NCBI GenBank assembly: GCA_016716525.1
Contig: JADJWE010000001.1
Coordinates: 1,178,001-1,242,000, forward strand
Direction of reading: 5' to 3'
DNA from: Candidatus Flexicrinis affinis
Lineage (GTDB): Bacteria; Chloroflexota; Anaerolineae; Aggregatilineales; Phototrophicaceae
DNA length: 64,000 nt
Under the pieces are notes generated by a model, which was not told the origin of the DNA, did not search any database, and saw only the letters and a program-made list of their open reading frames with translations. This document shows, one piece after another, positions 52,428-61,792 of this stretch. Within the stretch, counting starts at the first letter, position 1. Each line of letters begins with the position of its first letter. The position numbers and the translations under genes were made by a program.

Positions 52428-54605
52428 ATGCTCCAGCGCCAACCTATTGATCAACAGCCGACGCATACGCACGAAGGTTTTCGTTTGCGCGCCGGTAAGC
52501 CGTATCCGTTTGGCGCGACAATTACCCCCAGCGGCGTGAACTTTGCCGTCTTCTCGCGGTATGCGACTGAGGCGTGGCTCGTCCTGTATCACAAGGGCGC
52601 ACACGAGCCGTATGTTGAGATTCCGTTCTATCCGGAGTTTCGCGTCGGCCACGTGTTTGCGATGCAGGTGTTCGACATCGACATCGAGGATCTCGAATAC
52701 GGCTACCGGATGAACGGTCCACACAAACCGCGTGAAGGCCACCGGTTCGATCGCAACAAGGTCCTGCTTGACCCCTACGCCAAACTAATCAGCGGTCGGG
52801 ACGTGTTCTGCGAGCCGCCCGACCCCGACAATCCGTTCCCGCACCGCGCGCAGATCCTGCTGGACGACTACGATTGGGGAGACGATCAACCGCCGAACAT
52901 CGCGCTTGAGGACCTCGTCATCTACGAAATGCACGTGCGCGGCTTCACGCGGCATCCCTCCAGTCAGGTGCATTACCCGCCGGGCACGTTCGCGGCCGTC
53001 CGCGAGAAGATTCCCTATCTCCTCGAACTCGGCGTCAACTGCGTTGAGCTGATGCCTGTCTTCGAGTTTGACGAATATGAGTACGACCGAGTCAATCCCC
53101 TGACCGGCGAGCGGTTGATTAACTATTGGGGCTACAGCTCGCTCGGGTTTTTCGCGCCGAAGGCGGGCTACGCCGGCACGGGCCGGTACGGGATGCAGGC
53201 TGACGAGTTCAAGACGCTCATCAAGGCGCTGCACCAGAACGGCATTGAAGTTATCTTGGATGTCGCTTTCAACCACACCGGAGAGGGCAACCACAAGGGC
53301 CATACGATCAGTTTTCGCGGGCTGGACAACAAAACGTACTACATGCTGGGGCCGAACGGCGAGTACCTGAATTTCAGCGGCACGGGCAACACGCTCAACT
53401 GCAACAATCCGGTCGTGCGTGACATGGTGCTCAACTGCCTGCGCTACTGGGCCGCGGAATATCATGTCGACGGGTTCCGCTTCGACCTTGCGACGATACT
53501 GGGCCGCGACACCAACGGCATGCCGCTGGCGAATCCGCCTTTGCTAGAGGCTCTCGCCCACGATCCGGTGCTGGCGAACTGCAAGCTGATTGCTGAAGCG
53601 TGGGACGCGGGCGGGTTGTATCAGGTTGGGACGTTCCCCGCGTACGGGCGTTGGGCGGAGTGGAACGGAAAATACCGCGACACGATTCGGCGGTTTCTAA
53701 AGGGCGACAGCGGGCAAGTGTGGGAAGCGGCAGAACGCATACAAGGTTCGCCGGATATGTATGGCGAGCGTGGTACGCGTGCTTCGATCAACTTCGTCAC
53801 ATGCCACGACGGGTTCACGTTGATGGACCTCTACAGCTACGATCGCAAGCGCAACGTCGCCAACGGCGAAGACAACTTCGACGGCCACAATGATAACCAC
53901 AGCTGGAACTGCGGGGTCGAAGGCCCGACGAACGACATCGATATCCTCGCCTTGCGTCGACAGATGGTCAAGAACGCCGTCGCCGTCCTATTCCTTAGCC
54001 AAGGCGTACCGATGATTTCGATGGGCGACGAGGTCGGTCACACCAAACACGGCAACAACAATACCTACTGCCACGACAACGAACTGAACTGGCTCGATTG
54101 GACGTTGATTGAGAAGAACGCCGACCTGTTCGAGTTCTTCAAGCATGTCATCGCCTTCCGCAAGGCACACCCGATCCTGCGCCGTCGCCAGCACTTCACC
54201 CATCGCGACGAGGTCGGCAGCGGCTACCCGGACATTAGCTGGCACACGACAAAGCCATGGGTAACGGACTGGTCGCAGCATAACCGTACGTTGGCGGTGT
54301 TGATGTGCGGCAAGCACGGCGCGCAGTCTGGCGTACGCGGTGCCGCGCAGGATGACTACGTGTACATGGCGATGAACGTCCACTGGGACGATCACCGGTT
54401 CGAGATCCCGTCGCTCCCCGATGGTATGTCGTGGTTCCGGTTTTGTGACACGTCGGCCCACTCCCCACATGACGTCTGTGTACCCGGCGACGAAACGGTG
54501 CTTGCACAGCAGCGATTCGTGACGGTGGCCGGGCGCTCGATCGTGATTCTCGTCGGTAAACCAACGCCCAAGGCGCCGCGCTCACGCCGTCGCACATTGT
54601 CGTAA
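52428..54605 (+). CDS. glgX: Glycogen debranching enzyme GlgX
   Basis: 725-residue GH13 enzyme that removes alpha-1,6 branches. An N-terminal CBM48 domain (PFGATITPSGVNFAVFSRYATEAWLVLY) precedes the catalytic barrel. Catalytic and substrate residues lie in ILDVAFNHTGEGN, GFRFDLATILGRD (nucleophile Asp), LIAEAWDAGG (acid Glu) and TCHDGFTLMDLYSYDRK (Asp). The length and motif order match GlgX/isoamylase proteins. It follows the STAS gene by 7 bases, hinting at regulated glycogen breakdown. No other glycogen genes are in the window. Confidence 0.95.
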   Translation: MLQRQPIDQQPTHTHEGFRLRAGKPYPFGATITPSGVNFAVFSRYATEAWLVLYHKGAHEPYVEIPFYPEFRVGHVFAMQVFDIDIEDLEYGYRMNGPHKPREGHRFDRNKVLLDPYAKLISGRDVFCEPPDPDNPFPHRAQILLDDYDWGDDQPPNIALEDLVIYEMHVRGFTRHPSSQVHYPPGTFAAVREKIPYLLELGVNCVELMPVFEFDEYEYDRVNPLTGERLINYWGYSSLGFFAPKAGYAGTGRYGMQADEFKTLIKALHQNGIEVILDVAFNHTGEGNHKGHTISFRGLDNKTYYMLGPNGEYLNFSGTGNTLNCNNPVVRDMVLNCLRYWAAEYHVDGFRFDLATILGRDTNGMPLANPPLLEALAHDPVLANCKLIAEAWDAGGLYQVGTFPAYGRWAEWNGKYRDTIRRFLKGDSGQVWEAAERIQGSPDMYGERGTRASINFVTCHDGFTLMDLYSYDRKRNVANGEDNFDGHNDNHSWNCGVEGPTNDIDILALRRQMVKNAVAVLFLSQGVPMISMGDEVGHTKHGNNNTYCHDNELNWLDWTLIEKNADLFEFFKHVIAFRKAHPILRRRQHFTHRDEVGSGYPDISWHTTKPWVTDWSQHNRTLAVLMCGKHGAQSGVRGAAQDDYVYMAMNVHWDDHRFEIPSLPDGMSWFRFCDTSAHSPHDVCVPGDETVLAQQRFVTVAGRSIVILVGKPTPKAPRSRRRTLS

Positions 54606-54666
54606 CTGCGCGCGGCGTGCTATCCTTCGAGACACGCTCCTTGGGTCGAGTTGAAAGCTCTCGCGA

Positions 54667-55251
54667 ATGAACCAGACAACCGGTGGATCGGACATCACCA
54701 CACTGATCGCGCTGTACGGGATTGTGGCGTTGGCCGCACTGTGGCTGGCGATGATTGTGTGGACCAACCGCGACATGCGCGCCCGCTCGCGTGATCCATT
54801 GGCGCAGGTGTTCGTCACCGCGATTGTCGCGCTGCTCAACATCCCCGGCCTGTTGATCTATTTCCTGCTGCGCCCGCGCGAGACGTTGGCCGAGGCCTAC
54901 GAACGCTCGCTGGAGGAAGAGGCGCTCTTGCAGGAGATCGAAGAGAAGCCGACGTGTCCGGGTTGCAGTCAGCGTGTTCAGGCCGGTTGGCAAGTGTGCC
55001 CGCACTGCCACACCAAGCTCAAGAAGGCCTGCCACAAGTGCGGCAACGCGCTGGAACTGCCGTGGACGATCTGCCCGTACTGTGCGGCACAGCAGGTCGT
55101 AACGAGCACGGCGGACGCCGGGACGGTCCGATCGACTCCGGTCACGGATACGGGGCGAGCGGCGATGGCCGAGCCACGCCGGCGCCGGCGCGACCTTCAG
55201 GCGGGGCGCACAGAACAGACCCCGTCGCTGGAGTTTGTAGACGGCGAGTAA
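54667..55251 (+). CDS. Membrane protein with double zinc ribbon
   Basis: 194 residues. Two membrane helices (ITTLIALYGIVALAALWLAMIVW and FVTAIVALLNIPGLLIYFLL) are followed by a cytoplasmic Glu-rich linker (ETLAEAYERSLEEEALLQEIEE) and two Cys4 zinc ribbons (CPGCSQRVQAGWQVCPHC and CHKCGNALELPWTICPYC). A basic tail ends the protein. Zinc-ribbon membrane proteins of this type often serve as adaptors; no function is known. Convergent with pykF, 35 bases away. Confidence 0.75.
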   Translation: MNQTTGGSDITTLIALYGIVALAALWLAMIVWTNRDMRARSRDPLAQVFVTAIVALLNIPGLLIYFLLRPRETLAEAYERSLEEEALLQEIEEKPTCPGCSQRVQAGWQVCPHCHTKLKKACHKCGNALELPWTICPYCAAQQVVTSTADAGTVRSTPVTDTGRAAMAEPRRRRRDLQAGRTEQTPSLEFVDGE

Positions 55252-55286
55252 CCCGCCGTGATTGAACGGCTGGGGTGGAGCGTCCG

Positions 55287-56744
55287 CTAGCCCGGGAACG
55301 ACTCCCCGATTCGGTGAACCTTCATCAGATTTGTCCCGCCGCCGAGCCCGAACGGCACGCCAGCTACGATGACGACGATATCACCTTGCGCGGCTATTCC
55401 CGCAGCTTGTGCTTGCACTGCGACAACACGGATCATCTCTTCGATCGTCTGAAACTGATCGACCAGCAGCGGGATCACGCCCCACACGAGCGCCATTCGG
55501 CGGTACGTCGATTGGCGCGGTGTAACGCAGAAGATCGGCGTCGTGGGGCGTTCGCCGGCGACGCGCTGCGCTGTAAAGCCGGTGAGCGAGGCCGTGACGA
55601 TGGCCTTGGCTTTGAGCGCCTCTGACACTTGGAACGTCGATTCACAGATGGCGTCAGCGATGCGCTCGACGCCTTCGAGATGCTTGTCGTCCTGCGTGCG
55701 GCCGGCGGGCAGGTGAGCCTCGGCGTTACGGGCAATATGCGCCATCATGCGCACGGCTTCTACGGGATAGTCGCCGGATGCCGTTTCGTTGCTCAACATC
55801 ACGGCGTCTGTGCCATCGACGATGGCGTTGTAGACATCGCTGGCCTCGGCGCGGGTTGGGCGGGGGCTGTGCTCCATCGAACTGAGCATCTGCGTGGCCG
55901 TAATGACGGGCTTGTTCACCTTATTGCACAGCGAGATGATGCGCTTCTGATGGTATGGCACGTTCTCGGCGCCGATCTCGAGGCCGAGGTCGCCGCGCGC
56001 CACCATGACGCCGTCCACGCCCGCCAAGATCGACTCCATGCGGTCAAGGGCTTCGTGCTTCTCGATCTTCGCAATGAGGCCGACATCCTCGTGGCCGAGA
56101 TGACGCATCAGCCATCGCATCTCCTGCACGTCGTCGGCGCTGCGGACGAACGACATCGCGATGAAGTCTGTGCCTTGTTCGAGCGCGAACTCGACATCCT
56201 TACGGTCCTTGTCGGTAATTGCGCGCATGCGATGTTTCGCTTCACGCGCCATGACCCCCTTGCGCGACGTCAGATTGCCGCCGATGACGACCGTACAGTT
56301 GAGCTGCTGCGTGGAGGTCGAGTCGACCTTGAACTCTAGATTGCCGTCGTCTAGCAGAAGCGTCATCCCCGCGAGAACATCTGTGATAAACTCGGGGTGG
56401 GGAAGCGGAATGATGTTGTCAGTGCCGTCGGCCTTCTCATCTAGCGCCATCACGACCTTGTCGCCCGATTTCAAAGGTATGCCGGCACCTTTGATCTGGC
56501 CGATGCGGATTTTGGGGCCTTGTATGTCGCTTAAGACAGCAACGACCGTGCCCTCTTCGGCCGCAATGCGGCGAACTCGTTCGATACGCGTGGCATGGTC
56601 GTCATGCGTGCCGTGGCTGAAGTTAATGCGCGCGACGTTCATGCCGGCGCGGATCATTTGTCGCAGAGTCTCCTCGTCTGAAGACCTCGGGCCAATCGTC
56701 GCCACGATCTTGGTCTTTTTTCCACTGAAGAGCGGACTGGTCAC
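55287..56744 (-). CDS. pyk: Pyruvate kinase
   Basis: 485-residue final enzyme of glycolysis, phosphoenolpyruvate plus ADP to pyruvate plus ATP. Motifs in order: TKIVATIGPRSSDEE, NVARINFSHGTHDDH, LSDIQGPKIR, DFIAMSFVRSADDV, the active-site IAKIEKHEALDRMESIL (catalytic Lys and metal Glu), MVARGDLGLEIGAENVP and TATQMLSSM...PRPTRAEASDVYNA. The C-terminal allosteric domain closes with IPLLVDQFQTIEEM. The GTG start follows AAAGGA. Divergent from crtB. Confidence 0.97.
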   Translation of the reverse strand: MTSPLFSGKKTKIVATIGPRSSDEETLRQMIRAGMNVARINFSHGTHDDHATRIERVRRIAAEEGTVVAVLSDIQGPKIRIGQIKGAGIPLKSGDKVVMALDEKADGTDNIIPLPHPEFITDVLAGMTLLLDDGNLEFKVDSTSTQQLNCTVVIGGNLTSRKGVMAREAKHRMRAITDKDRKDVEFALEQGTDFIAMSFVRSADDVQEMRWLMRHLGHEDVGLIAKIEKHEALDRMESILAGVDGVMVARGDLGLEIGAENVPYHQKRIISLCNKVNKPVITATQMLSSMEHSPRPTRAEASDVYNAIVDGTDAVMLSNETASGDYPVEAVRMMAHIARNAEAHLPAGRTQDDKHLEGVERIADAICESTFQVSEALKAKAIVTASLTGFTAQRVAGERPTTPIFCVTPRQSTYRRMALVWGVIPLLVDQFQTIEEMIRVVAVQAQAAGIAAQGDIVVIVAGVPFGLGGGTNLMKVHRIGESFPG

Positions 56745-56924
56745 GGTACCACATCCTTTCGCAAGTCAGTGCAAGACTATGCCCAAGATTGTTCTGCAGG
56801 GCAATAGTGCGAAGTATACAGTACCCGGCCTGAAGTGCTTATCGGTCGCTAAGGCGGAATTCATATCCGGTTCCAACGAATTCGTTACCACTATATGGGT
56901 CTGTAACGACTGGTAGAACGGTAA

Positions 56925-57872
56925 ATGACGACATACTTGCCAAACTCCTGGGAATACCAACTGCTGGCTTGGGCAGAACAGGCCCAGCAGTCGCGCCGCG
57001 ATACGGTGACGGGCGAGTCGGCCCCGGGGCTGTCGTCTGCGTATGCCTATTGTGCAGCTGTCACACGTCAGCACAGCCGCACGTTCTACCTCGCCAGCTC
57101 CATGCTTCCTGCCGATAAGCGGCGCGCCGCGCGGGCGTTGTATGCGTTCTGCCGTGTTACCGATAATATTGTCGATCATCCGCAGGGCGATCCAGCAGCA
57201 AACTTGGAGGTGTGGCGTGCGCGCCTGAATGCGTCGAACGCCTACCCGAATCCTGTTATCGTCGCGTGGACCGATGCGAAGACACGGTTCGGTATCCCGA
57301 GCGGCTACAGCGACCAGCTCATTGACGGGGTCAAGCGCGACCTGACTCAGAAGCGCTACCAGACTTTTTCGGATGTCGCGGAGTATTCTTACGGCGTTGC
57401 ATCGACCGTGGGCCTGATGGCGATGCACATCACCGGGTTCAGCGGGGACGAGGCCATTCCGTATGCCGTTCGGCTCGGTGTTGCGCTGCAGATTACCAAC
57501 ATCCTGCGTGACGTGGCGGAGGACTGGAAAGCCGGTCGCGTGTACCTGCCGCAAGACGAACTTGCAGACTTCGGCCTTTCCGATGCCGACATCGGCGCGG
57601 GACGTGTTACAGACCGGTGGCGCCGCTTCATGCGTTTTCAGATTCAGCGCAACCGCGCCCTATACAACGACTCGTGGCGCGGAATCGCACTACTCGACCC
57701 GGACGGCAGGCTTGCGATCACCGCGGCAGGCAAACTGTACGACGCCATCCTCAGCGACATCGAGCGGCACGACTATGATGTCTTTAGCCGGCGGGCACAC
57801 GTTCGCTTGACCGGCAAGCTCAGCCGTCTGCCGACGATCTGGTGGATGAGCCGGCGGGCACAGCAGCATTAG
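56925..57872 (+). CDS. crtB: Phytoene synthase
   Basis: 315-residue squalene/phytoene synthase that joins two geranylgeranyl diphosphates to phytoene, the first committed step to carotenoids. The first Asp-rich motif is YAFCRVTDNIVDHP, the second QITNILRDVAEDWKAGRVYLP, and HSRTFYLASSMLPADKRRAARALYAF is the family signature. It opens the carotenoid cluster, which then runs without a break to the right edge. Confidence 0.96.
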   Translation: MTTYLPNSWEYQLLAWAEQAQQSRRDTVTGESAPGLSSAYAYCAAVTRQHSRTFYLASSMLPADKRRAARALYAFCRVTDNIVDHPQGDPAANLEVWRARLNASNAYPNPVIVAWTDAKTRFGIPSGYSDQLIDGVKRDLTQKRYQTFSDVAEYSYGVASTVGLMAMHITGFSGDEAIPYAVRLGVALQITNILRDVAEDWKAGRVYLPQDELADFGLSDADIGAGRVTDRWRRFMRFQIQRNRALYNDSWRGIALLDPDGRLAITAAGKLYDAILSDIERHDYDVFSRRAHVRLTGKLSRLPTIWWMSRRAQQH

Positions 57873-57901
57873 GCGACAGGCCGCCAAGGAAGGCGCTCTC
57901 C

Positions 57902-58720
57902 ATGCGTTATTTTGGGTTTCTGGCTCGATTTGTCATCCTGCCGTTGGCCGTCCTGCGCGCCTTGCTTTGGTGGGACCGCAGGCGTGGCCGGTCCATGCCC
58001 GAAGAACTGACAAACTGGCCGGAAGACAAGGTGCTGCTCGCACATGCGGCGGTTGCAGTAGCGTACACGACGATCTGGGACAACTATCTGGTTGCGTCAA
58101 AGATCTGGGGCTACGACCGCAAGCTCGTAACAGGCATTCGATTGGGGTGGGTGCCGATTGAGGAGTACTCGTTTTTCGTTCTGCAACCGCTGCTGACTGG
58201 TTCGCTGCTGCAGACTATGGCACGCCGCATCGAAGCGGACCCGCCGACCGGGAACACGATGCCGGTGGAGCGCGCAGCGGTGACCGCCGGGATCGGCGTC
58301 GTTTGGGTACTGTCGCTGCTCGGACTGTTAAAGGGCGGCCCGCGCCTGCGCTACTTGACGCTGATCACAAGCTGGGCGCTTCCGCCGATCATGCTCCAAA
58401 CGGCTTTTGGCGGCGACATCTTGTGGCGCCATCGCAAGATGATTGCCAGCGCGCTGATCCCTGCATCGCTGTATCTCGGTGCCGCCGACAGCCACGCGAT
58501 CGAAGCGGGAACGTGGAACATCAGCCCCAAGAAGACGCTGGGTCTGAATGTCATCCCGCACCTGCCGGTCGAAGAGTTTCTGTTCTTCTGCCTCACCAAC
58601 ACCCTCCTCGCATTTGGCGTGACGCTGGTCCTCTCGAAGGAGAGTGAACAGCGCCTGCCGGAATTTCTTAAGGTGCGTTATGAACGATTCAAGGCGCGAT
58701 ACATATCGCGAAACCACTAG
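57902..58720 (+). CDS. Lycopene cyclase, fused CrtYc/CrtYd type
   Basis: 272-residue integral membrane protein with six to seven helices and two copies of the heterodimeric-cyclase signature: VPIEEYSFFVLQPLLTG in the first half and LPVEEFLFFCLTNTLL in the second. Fused CrtYcd-type enzymes add beta-ionone rings to lycopene without added redox turnover. AAGGAAGG precedes the ATG at 57902, so the in-frame start overlapping crtB is rejected. Whether it makes one or two rings is not visible; the presence of cruF suggests one ring (gamma-carotene). Confidence 0.9.
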   Translation: MRYFGFLARFVILPLAVLRALLWWDRRRGRSMPEELTNWPEDKVLLAHAAVAVAYTTIWDNYLVASKIWGYDRKLVTGIRLGWVPIEEYSFFVLQPLLTGSLLQTMARRIEADPPTGNTMPVERAAVTAGIGVVWVLSLLGLLKGGPRLRYLTLITSWALPPIMLQTAFGGDILWRHRKMIASALIPASLYLGAADSHAIEAGTWNISPKKTLGLNVIPHLPVEEFLFFCLTNTLLAFGVTLVLSKESEQRLPEFLKVRYERFKARYISRNH

Positions 58721-59219
58721 ACACGTTGACATCTGGGCGTTCAATCGCCGGGTGTCGCGGGAACTGCTCTCATGGAATATCGTCAACATCGCTGCTGGTG
58801 CTGTGCTCAGCACGAAAGGTGTTCTGCTGCGGGCTATCGGGTCGCAGAGCATCGGTTGGGGGTTGATCAACATCGGAATCGCCGTTTTCGGCCAGAAGGC
58901 GGCGAATCGGCGCAGGGAGTCGCTGCCTGATCCCGACTCGCCCGACGTACAAGCCCGAGAACGGCGCAATCTGACTCGCTTGCTCGCCATCAATGCTGGT
59001 CTTGATCTGTTGTATATCTGGGGCGGCTTCCGCTTAGCGCGGAGGCGTGGCGCCGGTCCGCGCACGGTGGGAATCGGCATCGGAATCATGGTTCAGGGGC
59101 TGCTGCTGTACTTGTTCGACAAGTCGCTGCTTCGAGACCTTGAGCCGGCGCCCGTCGAGAAACCCGCGTTTGAGGAACCGATCGGTTCGATCGGGATGAC
59201 GCATGTTTCCGACAACTGA
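58680..59219 (+). CDS. Small membrane protein in the carotenoid cluster
   Basis: 179 residues with three or four membrane helices (LSWNIVNIAAGAVLS, GWGLINIGIAVFG, LLAINAGLDLLYIWGGFRLA, GIGIMVQGLLLYLFD). I recognise no enzyme signature; DUF6992 is a possible family, not confirmed. AAGG lies 7 bases before the ATG. It overlaps the end of the cyclase by 41 bases and the start of the hydrolase by 17, so it is translated with them. A scaffold or membrane organiser for carotenoid enzymes is a guess. Confidence 0.7.
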   Translation: MNDSRRDTYRETTRHVDIWAFNRRVSRELLSWNIVNIAAGAVLSTKGVLLRAIGSQSIGWGLINIGIAVFGQKAANRRRESLPDPDSPDVQARERRNLTRLLAINAGLDLLYIWGGFRLARRRGAGPRTVGIGIGIMVQGLLLYLFDKSLLRDLEPAPVEKPAFEEPIGSIGMTHVSDN

Positions 59220-60042
59220 TGCGTTCACGGGCGACGAACACCGCCCGTTCACACTGGTGGGCCATCGCGGGGTCGTCCTGTTGGTGCATGGATTTCCCGG
59301 AACGGCTGACGATCTGCGCCCGTTGGCGGAAGAACTCCACGCCGCGGATTGGACGGTCGAGGCGATGCTGCTGCCCGGGTTTGGGCCGGAGATCGCCGTA
59401 CTCTCGAGCAAGACGGCGCTGGATTGGAAGGCGGCGGTGGTCGACAAGCTCGGCCAGCTGCGCCGGCGCCATGGCCGCGTCGTGGTCGTTGGGCATAGTC
59501 TGGGCGGCGCGCTGGCGATTTCGGCATCCGCCGGGCAGTCGCTAGACGGTCTCGTTTTGCTTGCACCCTTTCACAGGATTAATCACATCCTTTGGCAGGC
59601 GCTGCCGGTCCTGCGATTCGTCATGCCTCAATTCAAGCCGTTCAGATTGTTCACACCCGATTTCGATGATCCTGAGTTTCGCAAGAACACGGCGCGCATG
59701 ATGCCGGGAATAGACCTTGACCGTGACGATCATCGCACGGCGGTGCGCGACTTCGCCGTGCCGGTCAACCTGTTCGCCCAAATTCGTGCGGCGGGCGTAG
59801 AGGCATACGCCAGCGCGCCCAAAGTGCACTCCCAGACGCTGGTCGTGCAGGGCCGTGAGGACACGCTTGTGCTGCCGGCCAACACGCGCAAGTTGGCCGC
59901 GCGTCTGGGCGGTACCGTACAGCATGTCGAGATTCCCGGCGACCACAATCTGAATGCCCGCGACAAGCGATCGTGGCCGCACGTTCGAGATGCCGTGCTG
60001 CGGTTTCTTCAGGTGCCCGAGGTCGAAAGGGCGCCCGCGTGA
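59203..60042 (+). CDS. Alpha/beta hydrolase in the carotenoid cluster
   Basis: 279-residue esterase/lipase-type hydrolase. The oxyanion region is LLVHGFPGTADD, nucleophile GHSLGG, catalytic Asp in GREDTLV and His in GDHNLN. It resembles monoglyceride-lipase/carboxylesterase proteins. It overlaps both neighbours (17 bases upstream; the GTGA at 60039 downstream), so it is part of the carotenoid operon. A role in hydrolysing or transferring acyl groups on carotenoid esters is inferred only from position. Confidence 0.88.
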   Translation: MFPTTDAFTGDEHRPFTLVGHRGVVLLVHGFPGTADDLRPLAEELHAADWTVEAMLLPGFGPEIAVLSSKTALDWKAAVVDKLGQLRRRHGRVVVVGHSLGGALAISASAGQSLDGLVLLAPFHRINHILWQALPVLRFVMPQFKPFRLFTPDFDDPEFRKNTARMMPGIDLDRDDHRTAVRDFAVPVNLFAQIRAAGVEAYASAPKVHSQTLVVQGREDTLVLPANTRKLAARLGGTVQHVEIPGDHNLNARDKRSWPHVRDAVLRFLQVPEVERAPA

Positions 60043-61019
60043 TCCGGTATTTGCGTGGTGTTTCCGATCCGTCGATCTATCACGGTTTCGGCCGCAAACC
60101 GCCGTACTTCGAGGGCTGGTATTTCAAGCACGTCAGCGCCGATCGGAGTCAGCGGTGGGCGATCATCCCGGGCGTGTTTTACGCGGAGGATTCATCGCAA
60201 GATCATGCTTTCGTGCAGGTGCTGGACGGCGTGCAGGGCTGCGCGTCTTATCACGAATATCCGGTAGAGGCGTTTTGGGCGGATCGCACGCGTTTCGACA
60301 TTCGCGTCGGTCCGAACTGCTTCAGCAGATCGTCGCTGACAGTCGACCTCGTAGGCGAGCGAACTGTGTCCGGGACGCTGGAATACGTCGAGCACACCAA
60401 CTTGCCATGGACCATGCTGCGACCCGGTATCATGGGGCCGTTTGCCTACATTCCGGCTATGGAGTGTTATCACGGTCTCGTCAGCTTGGACAACCGTATC
60501 CGCGGCTCGCTTGTGATTGACGGCGTCACGGTCGACTTCACCGACGGAGTCGGTTATCAGGAGAAGGATTGGGGGACGAATTTCCCATCCGCGTACATTT
60601 GGCAGCAGAGTAACCACTTCAGCACGCCCGGCTCGTCGCTAAGCGCGTCGATTGCCCGCATTCCCTTGTGGGGTCTGAACTTCCCGGGTTTCATCGTTGC
60701 GATGTGGCACCATGGACGGCATTATCGCTGGGCGACGTACACCGGTGCGACGGTTACCCGGCTTGCCGTGACGGATAGCGCAGTGGAGTGGATCGTGCGC
60801 GACCGCAATTTCGTGCTGCAAATGCACTCGCAGCGCGCTCAAGGCGGCCTGCTGAAGGCCCCGATTCGGACGGAGATGCACCGCCGGGTTGACGAGACCA
60901 TGAACGCGCGTATCCACGTTCGGCTGACCGACCGAGCCGGGCGCGTCATCGTCGACGATGTCGCTGAATGCGCCGCATTGGAGGTCAACGGCGAGATTCA
61001 CAGGCTGGTGACGACATGA
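60039..61019 (+). CDS. Tocopherol-cyclase-like protein
   Basis: 326 residues. The N terminus DPSIYHGFGRKPPYFEGWYFKHVS and later DWGTNFPSAYIWQQSNHF are marks of the tocopherol cyclase family (lipocalin-like beta barrel, related in fold to carotenoid hydratases). The GTG overlaps the hydrolase stop (GTGA) and AAAGGG precedes it. True tocopherol synthesis is unlikely because no homogentisate genes are visible; in a carotenoid cluster it could add water or close a ring on a polyene. No signal peptide is seen. Confidence 0.82.
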   Translation: MIRYLRGVSDPSIYHGFGRKPPYFEGWYFKHVSADRSQRWAIIPGVFYAEDSSQDHAFVQVLDGVQGCASYHEYPVEAFWADRTRFDIRVGPNCFSRSSLTVDLVGERTVSGTLEYVEHTNLPWTMLRPGIMGPFAYIPAMECYHGLVSLDNRIRGSLVIDGVTVDFTDGVGYQEKDWGTNFPSAYIWQQSNHFSTPGSSLSASIARIPLWGLNFPGFIVAMWHHGRHYRWATYTGATVTRLAVTDSAVEWIVRDRNFVLQMHSQRAQGGLLKAPIRTEMHRRVDETMNARIHVRLTDRAGRVIVDDVAECAALEVNGEIHRLVTT

Positions 61020-61792
61020 TCGCTCGCATCGAGGCGATGCAGCTTCGGATGGCCCCCGCGGTGTTGGTCGCGGTCGGCGCCTGGGTGCTTTCGATGATTG
61101 CGCTCCCGATCGCACGGTGGGTAGCGGGCGATGGCGTTATTCCGGCGATGACGACCGTGAGCGCCTTGTTTCAGGTCTCGGCGGTGCTGATTGCGCTCCG
61201 CGCTACGTGGTCGACTACGCGTGTCGCAGCGACTTTCGCTATCGTGGCAGTCCTGACGTTTGGCGCGGAATGGCTTGGGTCGACGACCGGTGTGCCCTTC
61301 GGCGACTATGCGTATACCGATGGTCTGCAACCGCAGGTCGCAGGCGTGCCGCTGCTGATCCCGGTCGCATGGATGATGATGCTTGGCCCGTCGTGGGCCG
61401 TCGCGCAGCGGGTCACGGCTGCGCTTCCTTTTGGTCCGCTGCGCACGATCGCGTTTGCTGCGATAAGCGGTGCCGCGATGACCGCGTGGGACCTGTATCT
61501 CGACCCGCAAATGGTGGCGTGGGGCTTCTGGCAGTGGGCTGAACCCGTGGGGTACTTTGGAATTCCATGGGTCAACTTTGCGGGGTGGTTCGTCGTGTCG
61601 TTTCTTGTGACGTTGACCGTGCGACCTGCGCCGGTTAATGCACCCCCGCTGCTCGTCATATACGCCGTCGTGTGGGTCTTTCAGGCGATTGGCATGGCCG
61701 TGTTCTGGGGACTGGGCGGGCCAGCGGTGTTCGGCTTCGCCTCGATGGGACTACTCTTGGCTCTCAGTATCCGCAGGCGCGGCCGGCTATGA
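61016..61792 (+). CDS. cruF: Carotenoid 1',2'-hydratase CruF
   Basis: 258-residue membrane protein with seven or eight helices. TFGAEWLGSTTGVPFGDYAYTDGLQP and TAWDLYLDPQMVAWGFWQW are characteristic of the CruF/DUF422 family, which hydrates the end of gamma-carotene or lycopene. The ATG overlaps the previous stop (ATGA). With the cyclase it predicts a 1'-hydroxy-gamma-carotene product. Confidence 0.88.
   Translation: MIARIEAMQLRMAPAVLVAVGAWVLSMIALPIARWVAGDGVIPAMTTVSALFQVSAVLIALRATWSTTRVAATFAIVAVLTFGAEWLGSTTGVPFGDYAYTDGLQPQVAGVPLLIPVAWMMMLGPSWAVAQRVTAALPFGPLRTIAFAAISGAAMTAWDLYLDPQMVAWGFWQWAEPVGYFGIPWVNFAGWFVVSFLVTLTVRPAPVNAPPLLVIYAVVWVFQAIGMAVFWGLGGPAVFGFASMGLLLALSIRRRGRL

Noticed and set aside
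56766..57554. A 262-codon frame antisense to crtB
   Set aside because: Overlaps the crtB gene and its upstream region; no ribosome site or recognisable domain.
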